DNA of 64,000 bases from Paucibacter sp. PLA-PC-4. GTDB taxonomy: Bacteria > Pseudomonadota > Gammaproteobacteria > Burkholderiales > Burkholderiaceae_C. Position numbers and translations under genes: made by a program. The stretch covers positions 124,001 to 188,000 of the forward strand of contig NZ_JAPFGP010000013.1 in the NCBI RefSeq assembly GCF_026241155.1, read 5' to 3'. The notes under the pieces were generated by a model, which did no database searches, was not told the DNA's origin, and saw only the letters and a list, made by a program, of their open reading frames with translations. The first letter of the stretch is position 1. Each line of letters opens with the position of its first letter. Below, in pieces: positions 44,138-53,711 of the stretch.

Positions 44138-45259
44138 ATGAGTCCCATCAAGCACCGCATCGTCGTTGGCCTGTCCGGCGGCGTCGATTCCGCCGTCACC
44201 GCACACCTGTTGAAACAAGCCGGCCATGAGGTGGTGGGCATCTTCATGAAGAACTGGGAAGATGACGACGACAGCGAGTTCTGTTCGTCGAACATCGACT
44301 TCGTTGACGCGGCGGCGGTGGCCGATGTGATCGGCATCGAGATCGAGCATGTCAACTTCGCCGCCGACTACAAGGACCGGGTGTTCGCCGAGTTCCTGCG
44401 CGAGTACCAGGCTGGCCGCACGCCCAACCCCGATGTGCTGTGCAATGCCGAGATCAAGTTCAAGGCCTTTCTGGACCATGCGATGCGTTTGGGCGCCGAC
44501 AAGATAGCGACCGGGCACTACGCGCGCGTCAGGGAACTCGATGGCGCCTTCCAGTTGCTCAAGGGTCTGGACCCGCTCAAGGACCAGAGTTACTTCCTTC
44601 ACCGGCTCAACCAGGCCCAGCTGGCCAAGACCCTCTTCCCGGTCGGCGAGTTGGCCAAGACCGAGGTACGTCGCATCGCCGAAGCCATTGGCCTGCCGAA
44701 CGCGAAGAAGAAGGACTCGACCGGCATTTGCTTTATCGGCGAGCGGCCCTTCCGCGAGTTCCTGAACCGCTATCTGTCGCAGCAGCCGGGGCCTATCAAG
44801 GACGAGCGCGGCCGCAAGCTCGGCGAGCATGTCGGCCTGTCTTTCTACACGCTGGGCCAGCGCCAGGGCCTGGGCATTGGCGGCGTGAAGGAGAAGGGCT
44901 CGCCACGCGGTGGTGGCGAGCACGAGCCCTGGTTCGTCGCCCGCAAGGACCTGGACAGCAACACCCTGGTGGTCGTGCAAGGTCATGACCATCCGCTGCT
45001 GCAAAGCCGCGCGCTGCTGGCCGACGATCTGAGCTGGACCGCCGGCGTCATGCCTGCTGATTCGACCGAGCTGGGCGGCTACGGCGCGAAAACCCGCTAC
45101 CGCCAGTCCGATGCGGCCTGCATGCTGACACCGCAGCCCGGCGGCATCCGGCTGGACTTCGCCCAGGCGCAGTGGGCGGTGACACCGGGCCAGAGTGCAG
45201 TGCTCTACGACGGCGAGGTCTGCCTCGGCGGCGGCGTGATCGCCGAGGCAATGGCATGA
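44138..45259 (+). CDS. mnmA: tRNA 2-thiouridylase MnmA
   Basis: Adds sulfur to U34 of tRNA-Lys, -Glu and -Gln. 373 residues, normal. PP-loop [31 protein letters not shown] with the first catalytic Cys, GHYARV, and [14 protein letters not shown] with the second catalytic Cys; C-terminal beta-barrel with [26 protein letters not shown]. Unlike many relatives it is not next to nudJ here. No ribosome site; GACAAT lies 7 nt before the ATG. Confidence 0.97.
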   Translation: MSPIKHRIVVGLSGGVDSAVTAHLLKQAGHEVVGIFMKNWEDDDDSEFCSSNIDFVDAAAVADVIGIEIEHVNFAADYKDRVFAEFLREYQAGRTPNPDVLCNAEIKFKAFLDHAMRLGADKIATGHYARVRELDGAFQLLKGLDPLKDQSYFLHRLNQAQLAKTLFPVGELAKTEVRRIAEAIGLPNAKKKDSTGICFIGERPFREFLNRYLSQQPGPIKDERGRKLGEHVGLSFYTLGQRQGLGIGGVKEKGSPRGGGEHEPWFVARKDLDSNTLVVVQGHDHPLLQSRALLADDLSWTAGVMPADSTELGGYGAKTRYRQSDAACMLTPQPGGIRLDFAQAQWAVTPGQSAVLYDGEVCLGGGVIAEAMA

Positions 45260-45266
45260 CCTTCGG

Positions 45267-45292
45267 CACAGCCTGCAGACCCGCAGGCTGTG
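45267..45292 (+). repeat. Perfect inverted repeat between mnmA and the kinase gene
   Basis: CACAGCCTGC-agaccc-GCAGGCTGTG: 10-bp perfect stem, 6-nt loop, 8 bp after the mnmA stop. No T tract follows, so it may be a Rho-type or stability hairpin, or a regulator site for the two-component genes. Confidence 0.6.
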
Positions 45293-45320
45293 GCAGCCTC
45301 GCGGCTTTGCCGATTTCCTC

Positions 45321-46565
45321 TTGAACAACGCCCTGGACCGCCTGCTCGCCCGCATTGCCCAGCCCGGCTTTGTGCTGCGCGTCGCAGCACTGGCGGTCTG
45401 TGTGCTGGAGCTGTGGTCCATCGTCGCGGCGCTGCGCGGGCGGCCGCAGACCGATCCTTACGACGGCGCGCTGGCCTCGCTGCACCTGCTGCGCGGCGGC
45501 AATACCAGTGACACCGGCCTGATGCTGGCCAGTTTCGCGCTGGTGCTGCTGTTCGCCGCCGGCTTCTGGTGGCTGGCCCGCCGGGCCAGCGTCGACCGCA
45601 CGCCGCCACAGGCACTGGCAGCCATCGTCGTACTGAACCTGCTAGCGCTGGCCGTCACGCCGGGCCTGCCCTTTTTGGTCACCGCGCTGGCCGCCGTGAT
45701 GCTGCGGCTGCGGCCGGCCTTCAGCTTCGCGCTGGCTCAGGTGGCCGCCAATCTGGCGCTCTATCTGCTGCTACCCAGCGAGAGCCAGCAGCTCGAACAG
45801 ATGCGCTCCAACCAGTCGCTGTGGCTGGACGGTCTGAGCCAACTGATGGCCATGGTGGCACTGCATGGCATGGCCTTCGGTCTGGGTCGGATGGCCGCCG
45901 CCGAGGCCGAGAAACGCCGCTGGCTGCAGGCCATGCTCGCCGAGAAGCTCAGTGCCGAGCGGCTGCAGGCAGAGCAGCTGCGCTATGCCGAACGGGCGCT
46001 AATGGCCCGAGAGCTGCACGATGTCGTGGGTCACCACCTGACCGCGCTCAATCTGCAACTGCAGCTGGGCGGCGCGCTGCTGCAGCGCGCCGATACCGAG
46101 GGTGCGGCGCTGGCCGTCGAGAAGGCGCGCGGCAGCGCCGAGCGGCTGCTTGCCGATGTCCGCGAGGCCGTCACGGCCGAGCGAGCCTCGCAGCGCATCG
46201 ATCTGAGCGAGTCCTTGCTGACCCTGGCCCAGGGGATTGCCAGCACACGCATAGAGCTCGATATTGCCCAGGCAGCGCGCGACCTGAACCCGCGCCTAGC
46301 CCATGCGCTGCTGCGCTGCGTGCAGGAGGCTGTTACCAACAGCGTGCGCCATGCCCGCGCCAGCAGGGTGCGGGTGGTGCTGAGTGCCGACCGTGAGTCG
46401 GTGACCGTGACGGTCGACGATGACGGCGGCGGAGCAACCCGCCTGGTGGCCGGCAACGGCCTGAAGGGCATGGCCGAGCGGATGAGCGAGCTAGGTGGGC
46501 GGATGACGGTGAAGCGTCACAACCCCGGCTTCATGATTGAACTGCATTGCCCGAGGGAAGCCTGA
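45321..46565 (+). CDS. NarL-type membrane sensor histidine kinase
   Basis: 414 residues, starting with TTG at 45321; no in-frame ATG lies upstream before mnmA. About four to five hydrophobic helices (residues 20-190), then a HisKA_3 dimerisation domain with phospho-acceptor His233 in MARELHDVVGHHLTALNLQL and an ATPase domain with VQEAVTNSVRHARAS (N box) and VDDDGGGA, GNGLKGMAERMSEL. No periplasmic sensor domain, so it belongs to the DesK-like class that sense membrane state. Its partner regulator gene begins 1 bp after its stop. Confidence 0.88.
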   Translation: MNNALDRLLARIAQPGFVLRVAALAVCVLELWSIVAALRGRPQTDPYDGALASLHLLRGGNTSDTGLMLASFALVLLFAAGFWWLARRASVDRTPPQALAAIVVLNLLALAVTPGLPFLVTALAAVMLRLRPAFSFALAQVAANLALYLLLPSESQQLEQMRSNQSLWLDGLSQLMAMVALHGMAFGLGRMAAAEAEKRRWLQAMLAEKLSAERLQAEQLRYAERALMARELHDVVGHHLTALNLQLQLGGALLQRADTEGAALAVEKARGSAERLLADVREAVTAERASQRIDLSESLLTLAQGIASTRIELDIAQAARDLNPRLAHALLRCVQEAVTNSVRHARASRVRVVLSADRESVTVTVDDDGGGATRLVAGNGLKGMAERMSELGGRMTVKRHNPGFMIELHCPREA

Positions 46566-46566
46566 G

Positions 46567-47229
46567 ATGAACAACAACACGATCAAGGTGCTGCTGGTCG
46601 AGGACCAGCAGCTGGTGCGCGAAGGCCTCAAGGGCCTGCTGGGGCTGAGCCCCGAAATTCAGCTCGTTGGCGAGGCCGCTGATGGCGCCGAGGCACTGGA
46701 GCTGCTCTCGCAGCCACAGGCCCTGCTGCCCGATGTCCTGCTGTCGGACATGCGCATGCCGCGACTCGATGGTCTGGGCCTGATCCGTGCGCTGGCGGCG
46801 CGGGCGTTGAACATCCCGGTGCTGCTGCTGACCACCTTTGACGATGCGGCCGCCTTCGACGAGGCCGTGCGCGCCGGCGCCCGCGGCTTCCTATTGAAGG
46901 CCATCAGCCCCGAGACCTTGGTGCAGGCGCTGCGCGATGTCGCGGCCGGCGGCACCGCGCTTCGCCCGGGACTGACCGAGCGCATGGGCCGAGTCGCAGC
47001 CAAGCTGGAGCGCGGCTTCGAGGCCACGCCCGAGCCCGACCCGCTCTCACCCAAGGAGCTGCAGGTGCTGCGCTTGGTCGCCAGCGGCCGCAGCAACACC
47101 GAAATCGCCGCGCTGCTGGGCAATAGCGAGGGCGTGATCAAGAACCACTGCTCGGCGGTGTTCTCAAAGATGGGCGTGCGCGACCGCACGCAGGCGGTGC
47201 TCAGGGCGATCGATCTGGGCTGGATCTGA
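46567..47229 (+). CDS. NarL/LuxR-type response regulator
   Basis: 220 residues. Receiver domain (about 1-125) with phospho-acceptor Asp61 in VLLSDMRMPRLDGLG and Lys in FLLKAISPETLV; C-terminal LuxR helix-turn-helix (about 150-215: LSPKELQVLRLVASGRSNTE, NHCSAVFSKMGVRDRTQAV). Start at 46567; the upstream in-frame ATG overlaps the kinase gene. It forms the output of the adjacent kinase. Targets are unknown; the ABC exporter genes lie 1 kb downstream but are separated by two opposite-strand genes. Confidence 0.94.
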   Translation: MNNNTIKVLLVEDQQLVREGLKGLLGLSPEIQLVGEAADGAEALELLSQPQALLPDVLLSDMRMPRLDGLGLIRALAARALNIPVLLLTTFDDAAAFDEAVRAGARGFLLKAISPETLVQALRDVAAGGTALRPGLTERMGRVAAKLERGFEATPEPDPLSPKELQVLRLVASGRSNTEIAALLGNSEGVIKNHCSAVFSKMGVRDRTQAVLRAIDLGWI

Positions 47230-47238
47230 GGCGCGCGC

Positions 47239-47628
47239 CTAGAACCAGTAATCCGCCACGCAGCGGCCGTCGCGCGGCAGGTCGTCAAAGCTGTCGAGTC
47301 CGTCGAAGTGGTCGATAGGGATTGATGCCACCGCTTCGGGCTCGGCCAGGCGCAGGTTCACCGCGATACGGGTGCGGCCCTCCTCATCCTTTCGCAGCCC
47401 GCGCCAGAAGGCGACGCAACCGCAGTGCGGACAGAAATGGAACGCCAGCGCCGTGCCCCGCACATGAGCCTTGGACGGCCCGGACACCTGGATGCCCTCG
47501 CCCTCATAGTCATAGGCCCAGAGCGTGCCGTAGCGGCGGCAGGCCGTGCAGTTGCACGCCGTCGCGCCATCCGGCCGGCCCTCGAACTGCCAGCGAATAG
47601 CGCCGCAAAGACAGGAACCTTGGATCAT
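47239..47628 (-). CDS. GFA-family (CENP-V/GFA) zinc protein
   Basis: 129 residues from the ATG at 47628; two further ATGs lie 7-8 codons upstream. Zinc-binding motifs of the family are complete: GSCLCGAIRW, CNCTACRRYGTLWAY and FHFCPHCGCVAFW. The family includes glutathione-dependent formaldehyde-activating enzymes, but most members have no proven reaction. It is convergent with the response regulator gene (9 bp gap), and its stop is followed by the palindrome GGCGCGCGCC. Confidence 0.88.
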   Translation of the reverse strand: MIQGSCLCGAIRWQFEGRPDGATACNCTACRRYGTLWAYDYEGEGIQVSGPSKAHVRGTALAFHFCPHCGCVAFWRGLRKDEEGRTRIAVNLRLAEPEAVASIPIDHFDGLDSFDDLPRDGRCVADYWF

Positions 47629-47698
47629 TGAAGTCTCGCTTCTTGACATCATGATGTTGCGAACCCGGGCTGCTTGAATCCTGCGATACAAGCCTACC

Positions 47699-48205
47699 TC
47701 AATCCGCCGCCCCACGCCCCAGATGCAAGACCCAAAAGCGCTCGTGTCGACCCGGTGCGGCAGCGCAGGCCAGGCCGGCATCGCGAAACTCGGCCAGCAT
47801 CAGGTTCTCGCAATGCCCGGGGCTGGCCAGCCACAGTGCCAACGTCTCCTCCAAGCTCGCCGGGCCGGCCGCCAGATTTTCGCCACTCATCCGCATGCGG
47901 TAGCCGGCAAGATGCAGGCGCTCGCGCAGGCTGCGGGTCTTCAGGCCTTGGTGGCTGAGGGTGTCGCGCCGCGCCAGTTCGCGGGCATGCTCGTCAGCCG
48001 AGGTGGCCAGCGGGGCCTGCCAACGCAGCGCCGGCGCGGCCTGCATCGGCACCGCGCCGCACGAGCGCGGCTGCTCGCGCAGCGCATTGAGCCGGGCCAG
48101 CACCGAGACCGCCTCCAGGTCATCCGGACAGGGCAAATCCTGACCCCAGGCGGAGCCCATCACTAGCAGCGCCAGTAACAGCGCCAGCATCCTCAAGCTC
48201 GGCAT
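47699..48205 (-). CDS. CAP/SCP-domain secreted protein
   Basis: 168 residues from the ATG at 48205; the very long frame upstream is antisense to the exporter adaptor gene. Signal peptide ending GSAWGQD, then a CAP fold (about 30-165): LARLNALREQPRSCG, SADEHARELARRDTLSHQG, YRMRMSGENLAAG, WLASPGHCENLMLAEFRDAG and HERFWVLHLG. The CAP-1/CAP-2 motifs HCENLM and WVLHLG and the cavity His/Glu residues are present. Such bacterial proteins (YkwD-like) are often wall or surface associated; function unknown. Divergent from the exporter operon. Confidence 0.9.
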   Translation of the reverse strand: MPSLRMLALLLALLVMGSAWGQDLPCPDDLEAVSVLARLNALREQPRSCGAVPMQAAPALRWQAPLATSADEHARELARRDTLSHQGLKTRSLRERLHLAGYRMRMSGENLAAGPASLEETLALWLASPGHCENLMLAEFRDAGLACAAAPGRHERFWVLHLGRGAAD

Positions 48206-48310
48206 TAAGACCTCTTCATGCGGAGCAAGATTATTGGCCCCGCCGATGCGGTCCGGCGCGGAAATCTGCGCACAATGCCGCAGGCTTCCCTCACATCGAC
48301 GACAAAGTCC

Positions 48311-49594
48311 ATGGCCGAAAACTCGAACGCCCCGCTCGCCAGCCTCAGGATCGAGCGCCAAAGCCCTGACAAGACGGCAGTCGCTCGCCGGCGCCGCCTG
48401 CCCTGGCGCCGGCTCATCGCCGGCCTGCTGCTGCTGGCCGTCGGCGCAGCGCTGCTGGCGCCCCGGCCTCCCGAGGTGCAGCTGGCCTCTGTGCAGCAGA
48501 CCACGCCCTCGCAGCAGTATGCGCAGCTGACAGCATCGGGCTATGTGGTCGCGCAGCGCCGCGCCGCCGTCGCCTCCAAGGCCAGCGGCCGGCTGATCGA
48601 ACTCACGGTACGCGAGGGCAGCGTGCTCAAAAAGGACGAACTGATCGCGCGCATCGACGCCAGCGATGTGCGAGCCTCGATCGCGGCGGCGGCCGCCGGC
48701 GTGCGGCTGGCCGAGGCCGGTACACGCCAGGCCGAGAGCGCGGTGCAGCAGGCCCGGGTCGAGCAGGCCAATGCCGAAGCCGAGTACCGGCGCAGCCAGG
48801 ACCTGCAGGCCCAGGGCTTTGTCTCCACCCAGGCGCTGGAGGCCCTCAAGCGCCGGCTCGACGCCGCCCGCGCCGGCCTCGCCTCGGCCCAGGCTGGTGC
48901 GGGCTCGGCCCACGCCGGGGTGCAGCAAGCCCAGGCCCAGCTGAACCTGCAGCAGGTCAACCGCGACTTCACCGAGATCCGGGCGCCCTTTGACGGCGTG
49001 GTCCTGGTCAAAAACGCCAATGTCGGCGACATCATCACGCCGTTCTCCAACGCCGCCGGCTCGCAAGGCGCCGTCGTAACCATGGCCGACCTGAGCACGC
49101 TGGAGGTGGAGGCCGATGTGTCCGAAGCCAGCCTGGCCAAGGTCAGCGCCGGCCAGCCAGTCGAGATCACGCTGGACGCACTGCCCGGTCAGCGCTTCGC
49201 GGGCCAGGTGGCCGGCATCGTGCCGACGGTCGACCGGGCCAAGGCAACCGTGATGACCAAAGTTCGCTTCGAGCAGCTGGATGCGCGCATCCTGCCGGAG
49301 ATGAGCGCCAAGGTAGTATTCCTGTCGCAAAAGCCCACGGCCGCCGAACTGCAGGCTGTGCTGGCGGTCAACCCGAAGACGCTGAGCGAGCGCGACGGTA
49401 AGACCTGGCTCTTCAGGGTCAAGCGCGAGGGCGACAAAGACCTCGCCGAGACTGTCGAGGTCCGGCGCGGGCGCACGCTGGGGGATCTGGTCGAAGTCAG
49501 CGGCAGCGGCCTGAGTTCCGGCGATCGCCTGGTGCTGGAGCCGCCGGCCAAGCTGGCCAACGGCGCCGCCGTCAAGCTCGGCGCCAAGCCATGA
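48311..49594 (+). CDS. Periplasmic adaptor (HlyD/MacA-like) of an ABC exporter
   Basis: 427 residues from the ATG at 48311. One N-terminal membrane helix (about 34-52, RRLIAGLLLLAVGAALLA), a biotinyl-lipoyl-like half GRLIELTVREGSVLKKDELIARID, a coiled-coil hairpin (about 115-205, Ala/Gln/Arg-rich), the second lipoyl half NRDFTEIRAPFDGVVLVKNAN and a beta-barrel domain (EITLDALPGQRFAGQV). It links the ABC permeases to an outer membrane channel, which is not encoded here. Overlaps the ATPase gene by 4 bp. Confidence 0.92.
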   Translation: MAENSNAPLASLRIERQSPDKTAVARRRRLPWRRLIAGLLLLAVGAALLAPRPPEVQLASVQQTTPSQQYAQLTASGYVVAQRRAAVASKASGRLIELTVREGSVLKKDELIARIDASDVRASIAAAAAGVRLAEAGTRQAESAVQQARVEQANAEAEYRRSQDLQAQGFVSTQALEALKRRLDAARAGLASAQAGAGSAHAGVQQAQAQLNLQQVNRDFTEIRAPFDGVVLVKNANVGDIITPFSNAAGSQGAVVTMADLSTLEVEADVSEASLAKVSAGQPVEITLDALPGQRFAGQVAGIVPTVDRAKATVMTKVRFEQLDARILPEMSAKVVFLSQKPTAAELQAVLAVNPKTLSERDGKTWLFRVKREGDKDLAETVEVRRGRTLGDLVEVSGSGLSSGDRLVLEPPAKLANGAAVKLGAKP

Positions 49595-50292
49595 GCGACG
49601 AGCAGGTGCTGATCAGCATCGAGGGCCTGTCCAAGGCCTATCGGCGCGGTGCCCAGGAAATCCCGGTGTTGCTGGACATCGCGCTGCAGGTGCGCGCCGG
49701 CGACTTCGTCGCGCTAATGGGGCCAAGCGGCTCGGGCAAGAGCACCTTGCTGAACCTGATCGCCGGCATCGACCAACCCAGCAGCGGGCGCATCGTGATC
49801 GGCGGCGTCGACATCGCGACGCTCAGCGAGGGCCAGTTGGCCGACTGGCGGGCTGCTCACGTGGGATTCATCTTCCAGTTCTACAACCTGATGCCGGTGC
49901 TGACGGCGCTGGAAAACGTCGAGCTGCCGCTGCTGCTGACCGGGCTGTCGGCGCGTCAGCGTCGCACCCATGCCGAGGCGGCGTTGGCGATGGTGAGGCT
50001 GCAAGACCGCATGGACCATTACCCCAACGAGCTGTCGGGCGGCCAACAGCAGCGCGTCGCGATTGCGCGGGCCCTGGTCAGCGACCCAAGCCTGATCGTT
50101 GCCGATGAGCCCACCGGCGATCTGGACCGCACGACCGGCGCCGAGGTGCTGGACCTGCTGGAGCAGCTCAACCGCGAGCTCGGCAAGACCATTGTGATGG
50201 TGACCCACGACCCCAAGGCCGCCGCACGGGCGCGCCGCCTTATCCATCTGGAAAAAGGCGTGCTGGTGCCGGACGCGGCGGCCACGGCCTGA
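49591..50292 (+). CDS. ABC transporter ATPase (MacB/LolD-like)
   Basis: 233 residues. Walker [11 protein letters not shown] loop [17 protein letters not shown], signature [16 protein letters not shown], Walker [13 protein letters not shown] and H loop [10 protein letters not shown]. The [19 protein letters not shown] pattern is that of the MacB/LolD/FtsE group. Drives the two FtsX-like permeases encoded next. Overlaps the adaptor gene by 4 bp and is 10 bp before the first permease. Confidence 0.95.
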   Translation: MSDEQVLISIEGLSKAYRRGAQEIPVLLDIALQVRAGDFVALMGPSGSGKSTLLNLIAGIDQPSSGRIVIGGVDIATLSEGQLADWRAAHVGFIFQFYNLMPVLTALENVELPLLLTGLSARQRRTHAEAALAMVRLQDRMDHYPNELSGGQQQRVAIARALVSDPSLIVADEPTGDLDRTTGAEVLDLLEQLNRELGKTIVMVTHDPKAAARARRLIHLEKGVLVPDAAATA

Positions 50293-50302
50293 ACGAGCGG
50301 AC

Positions 50303-51463
50303 ATGTTCATCCTGAAGTTGCTGCTACGCAACGTGTTCTTGCGCCACAAGCTGCGCAGCGCGCTGACCCTGGTGGGCCTGGTGGTGGCGATCTCGGCCTT
50401 CGGCCTGCTGCGCACCATCGTCGACGCCTGGTATGCCGGCGTCGAGGCCAGCAGCAGCACGCGGCTGGTCTCGCGCAGCGCTATCTCGCTGACCTTCCCG
50501 CTGCCGCTGAGCTACGCGCAGCGGCTCAAGAGCGTGGACGGCGTGTCCAGCGTGTCCTGGGCCAACTGGTTTGGCGGCATCTACATCACCGAGCGCAACT
50601 TCTTCCCACAGTTCGCGGTCGAGCCGGCCAGCTATCTGTCCCTGTATCCCGAGTACCGGCTCAGCGACGAAGAACGCCTTGCCTTCATCCGCGATCGCCA
50701 GGGCGCGCTGGTTGGTCGCAAGCTGGCCGACAAATTTGGCTGGAAACTCGGCGACCAGATCCCGCTGCGCGGCACCATCTATCCCGGCACCTGGACCTTC
50801 ACCTTGCGCGGCATCTGGGACGGTGCCGACGCCAAGACCGACGAGAGCCAGATGCTGTTCCACTGGGGCTTGATCAACGAAAGCCTGCGCAAGCAGCTGG
50901 GCAATCGGGCCGATGCGGTGGGCGTCTACATCGTTGGCATCAATGAGCCGCAGAACGCCGCGCTGATCTCGCAGCGAATTGACGAGCAGTTCCGCAACTC
51001 ACTGGCCGAGACCCTGACAGAGACGGAATCGGCCTTCCAGCTCAGCTTTGTCTCGATGAGCGAGGCCATTCTGGTGGCGGTCCAGGCGGTCAGCTTGATC
51101 ATCGTCGTCATCATCATGGCGGTGATGGCCAACACGATGACAATGACGGCCCGCGAGCGCCTGGCCGAGTATGCGACTCTGAAGGCGCTCGGCTTTGCGC
51201 CGGGCTTTGTCGCAAGGCTGCTGTTCGGCGAGAGCCTTTTACTGGCCCTGCTGGGAGGCCTGTTAGGCCTGGCCCTGACCCTGCCGCTGGCGGCCGCCTT
51301 CGCCAGCGCCGCCGGCACGCTGTTCCCGATCTTCCGAGTTTCGGAGCTGACGATGGCGCTGCAGCTGCTGGCCTCGCTGGTGATCGGCTGCGTTGCGGCC
51401 GCCTGGCCGGCCTGGAAGATGAGTCGGATCGATATCGTCAATGGTTTGAGGCACGTCGGATGA
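50303..51463 (+). CDS. FtsX-like ABC permease 1
   Basis: 386 residues. One N-terminal membrane helix (about 17-38), a large periplasmic MacB-type core domain (about 45-255) and three C-terminal helices with the FtsX domain (about 262-385: [54 protein letters not shown]). Mechanotransmission-type permease for lipid, peptide or small molecule export. Its stop overlaps permease 2 by 4 bp. Confidence 0.93.
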   Translation: MFILKLLLRNVFLRHKLRSALTLVGLVVAISAFGLLRTIVDAWYAGVEASSSTRLVSRSAISLTFPLPLSYAQRLKSVDGVSSVSWANWFGGIYITERNFFPQFAVEPASYLSLYPEYRLSDEERLAFIRDRQGALVGRKLADKFGWKLGDQIPLRGTIYPGTWTFTLRGIWDGADAKTDESQMLFHWGLINESLRKQLGNRADAVGVYIVGINEPQNAALISQRIDEQFRNSLAETLTETESAFQLSFVSMSEAILVAVQAVSLIIVVIIMAVMANTMTMTARERLAEYATLKALGFAPGFVARLLFGESLLLALLGGLLGLALTLPLAAAFASAAGTLFPIFRVSELTMALQLLASLVIGCVAAAWPAWKMSRIDIVNGLRHVG

Positions 51464-52629
51464 AAGCGATCCCGCTTTCGTACATTGCCAGAAACCTGTG
51501 GGTGCGCCGTGTCACGACCCTGCTGACCGCCGCAGGCATGGCGCTGGTGATCTATGTTTTCGCCACCGTGCTGATGATGAGCGAGGGCATACGCAGCACC
51601 CTGGTGGCAACCGGCCAGGCCGACAATGTGATCGTGCTGCGCAAGGGGGCCGGCGCCGAGATCAACAGCGGCATCGCCCGCAACCAGGCCGCCATCGTCG
51701 AGAGCCTGCCGGGCATCGCCAGCGCGGCCGGCGGCGGCCTGCTGCTGAGCAAGGAGCCGGTGGTGCTGAACAATCTGCCCAAGCGCGGCAGTGGCAAGCC
51801 CAGCAACGTCACCGTGCGCGGCACCTCGGCGCTGGCCCTGCAGCTGCGACCCAAAGTGCAGTTGGTCGAGGGACGCATGTTCCGGCCCGGCAGCTCGGAG
51901 ATCATCACCGGCCGCGCGGTGGCCGGCGGCTTCCAGGGCGCCGGCCTGGGCGAGACGCTGCGCTTTGCCGGCCGCGACTGGCGGGTGGTGGGTGTGTTTG
52001 ATGCCGGCCGCAGCGGCTTCGACTCGGAGATCTGGGGCGACGCCGAGCAGATGCTGCAGGCCTTCCGACGCCAGGGATTCTCCACCCTGGTGCTGCGGCT
52101 GCAGGACAGCGCGCAGTTCGACGCGCTCAAGAACGCCGTCGAGGCCGACCCGCGGCTGCAGCTGGAGGCCAAGCGCGAGATCCAGTTCTATGCCGAGCAG
52201 AGCGAGGCGCTGGCCACCTTCATCTCGATCCTCGGCACCGCGCTGTCCATCATCTTCTCGATCGGCGCCATCGTCGGCGCGATGATCACGATGTTCGCCG
52301 CCGTGGCCCAGCGCACCGGCGAGATCGGCACTTTGCGCGCGCTGGGTTTCCGGCGTGGTGCGGTGCTGATCGCCTTCCTAGGCGAGGCCATGCTGCTGGC
52401 CCTGGTGGGCGGCGTGATCGGCCTGGGCGCGGCGGCGCTGATGCAAGCCGTCGATGTCTCGACCACCAATTTTCAGACCTTCGCCGAGCTGGCCTTCCAG
52501 TTCAAGATGACGGCCGCCATCGTCTGGCAAACCCTGCTGTTCGCGCTGCTGATGGGCTTTATCGGCGGCTTCATCCCGGCCTGGCGGGCGGCCAGGCTGA
52601 AGATCGTCGACTGCCTGCGCGAGGCTTGA
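51460..52629 (+). CDS. FtsX-like ABC permease 2
   Basis: 389 residues with the same layout as permease 1: one N-terminal helix (about 16-38), periplasmic domain and C-terminal FtsX domain (IGAIVGAMITMFAAVAQRTG, GTLRALGFRRGAVLIAFLGE). The two are distinct paralogues, so the transporter is likely a heterodimer. Last gene of the adaptor-ATPase-permease-permease operon, ending 3 bp before the convergent AraC gene. The exported substrate is not indicated. Confidence 0.93.
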   Translation: MKAIPLSYIARNLWVRRVTTLLTAAGMALVIYVFATVLMMSEGIRSTLVATGQADNVIVLRKGAGAEINSGIARNQAAIVESLPGIASAAGGGLLLSKEPVVLNNLPKRGSGKPSNVTVRGTSALALQLRPKVQLVEGRMFRPGSSEIITGRAVAGGFQGAGLGETLRFAGRDWRVVGVFDAGRSGFDSEIWGDAEQMLQAFRRQGFSTLVLRLQDSAQFDALKNAVEADPRLQLEAKREIQFYAEQSEALATFISILGTALSIIFSIGAIVGAMITMFAAVAQRTGEIGTLRALGFRRGAVLIAFLGEAMLLALVGGVIGLGAAALMQAVDVSTTNFQTFAELAFQFKMTAAIVWQTLLFALLMGFIGGFIPAWRAARLKIVDCLREA

Positions 52630-52632
52630 CGA

Positions 52633-53706
52633 TCAGGAGGGCGCAAGCGCACCGGGATTGATACCGGTCCAGCGCCGGAAGGCGCGCCGAAAATTGGCGG
52701 CGTCGTAGAAACCCAGCTGCTGGGCCACGACCTCGCTGGGCTGGCTTTGCAGGCCCAGCAGATACAAGGCCACATGGCTGCGCACCTGGTCGAGCTCGGC
52801 CTGGAAGTGGGTGCCGTGCTGAGCCAGATGGCGCTTCAAGGTTGCGGGGCTGATGCCGAAGGCGGCGGCTGCCGTGTCCAGGCTGGGCGAGCGGGTCAGT
52901 TCGCCCAGCAGATGGTCGTACAGCGCCGCCAGCAGGCCGCGCCGCGCGCTGGCCGGGTCGGCGCCCTGGGCCAGCGCACCGGCGGCCAGGGCACTCCCGG
53001 CCAAAGAGACGCCGTTCACGGCGGGCCAGGGCCGTTGCGCCAACGCAAGATCGATACGCATCGCGTCGACCTGGCAGCCAAAGCGCAGCGCGCCGCCCAG
53101 ATACACCACATGCTGGGCCGGGTCGCGCGGCCTTGTGCGGTTGAAGCTGTAGCGCCAGGGCAGGCGCTGACCGGCCAATTGCTCGCACATCGAGCTGACC
53201 GCACTCATCTGCTGGTCCACCAAGAAGGCGCGCTGGGCCGGCGGGGCGCCGCAGGCCTCGGTCCAGTAGAGCAGCAACTCCGGCCCGCTGCACAGCAGGC
53301 GCGGCGTCAGCAGCGGACTCAGCCGACCGGCATGGCGCACCAGCAGCCGCAGCGCATCGAGCAGGCAGCCCGATTGGTACAGTGCCTGGCTGGCCAGTCC
53401 GTAGTGGCCCGGCAGGCTCAGCCGGCCGATCACGAAGGCGCTGTCGGCGCCGCAGGCCTGCAGGGGCGCCAGCAAGGCCAGCAGCTGGCGCGGGCTCAGC
53501 AAGACCTGACCCTGCCGGACTCCGGCCGCCGCCAGCCAGGCAAGCAGGTCCAGCCCGCGGCTGCGCGCCAGCTCGGCCAGCAAGGCACCGTGGTCGGACC
53601 AGGCGATGCAGGCACTATCAAGCTGGTAGGGCGCGGACGACAGCGGGCCGGCCTCGGCCGCCAGCCCCAGTGGCCTCAGCTCGGCGATCTGCTGGGCCAA
53701 GCTCAT
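52633..53706 (-). CDS. AraC-family transcriptional regulator
   Basis: 357 residues from the ATG at 53706. N-terminal arabinose-binding-like domain of the OruR/GliR type (about 20-210), C-terminal AraC helix-turn-helix pair (about 260-355: DTAAAAFGISPATLKRHLAQ and VAQQLGFYDAANFRRAFRRW with GINPGALAPS). It starts 5 bp after the degenerate GGDEF gene and so shares its transcript. The effector and targets are unknown. Confidence 0.92.
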   Translation of the reverse strand: MSLAQQIAELRPLGLAAEAGPLSSAPYQLDSACIAWSDHGALLAELARSRGLDLLAWLAAAGVRQGQVLLSPRQLLALLAPLQACGADSAFVIGRLSLPGHYGLASQALYQSGCLLDALRLLVRHAGRLSPLLTPRLLCSGPELLLYWTEACGAPPAQRAFLVDQQMSAVSSMCEQLAGQRLPWRYSFNRTRPRDPAQHVVYLGGALRFGCQVDAMRIDLALAQRPWPAVNGVSLAGSALAAGALAQGADPASARRGLLAALYDHLLGELTRSPSLDTAAAAFGISPATLKRHLAQHGTHFQAELDQVRSHVALYLLGLQSQPSEVVAQQLGFYDAANFRRAFRRWTGINPGALAPS

Positions 53707-53711
53707 CACCG

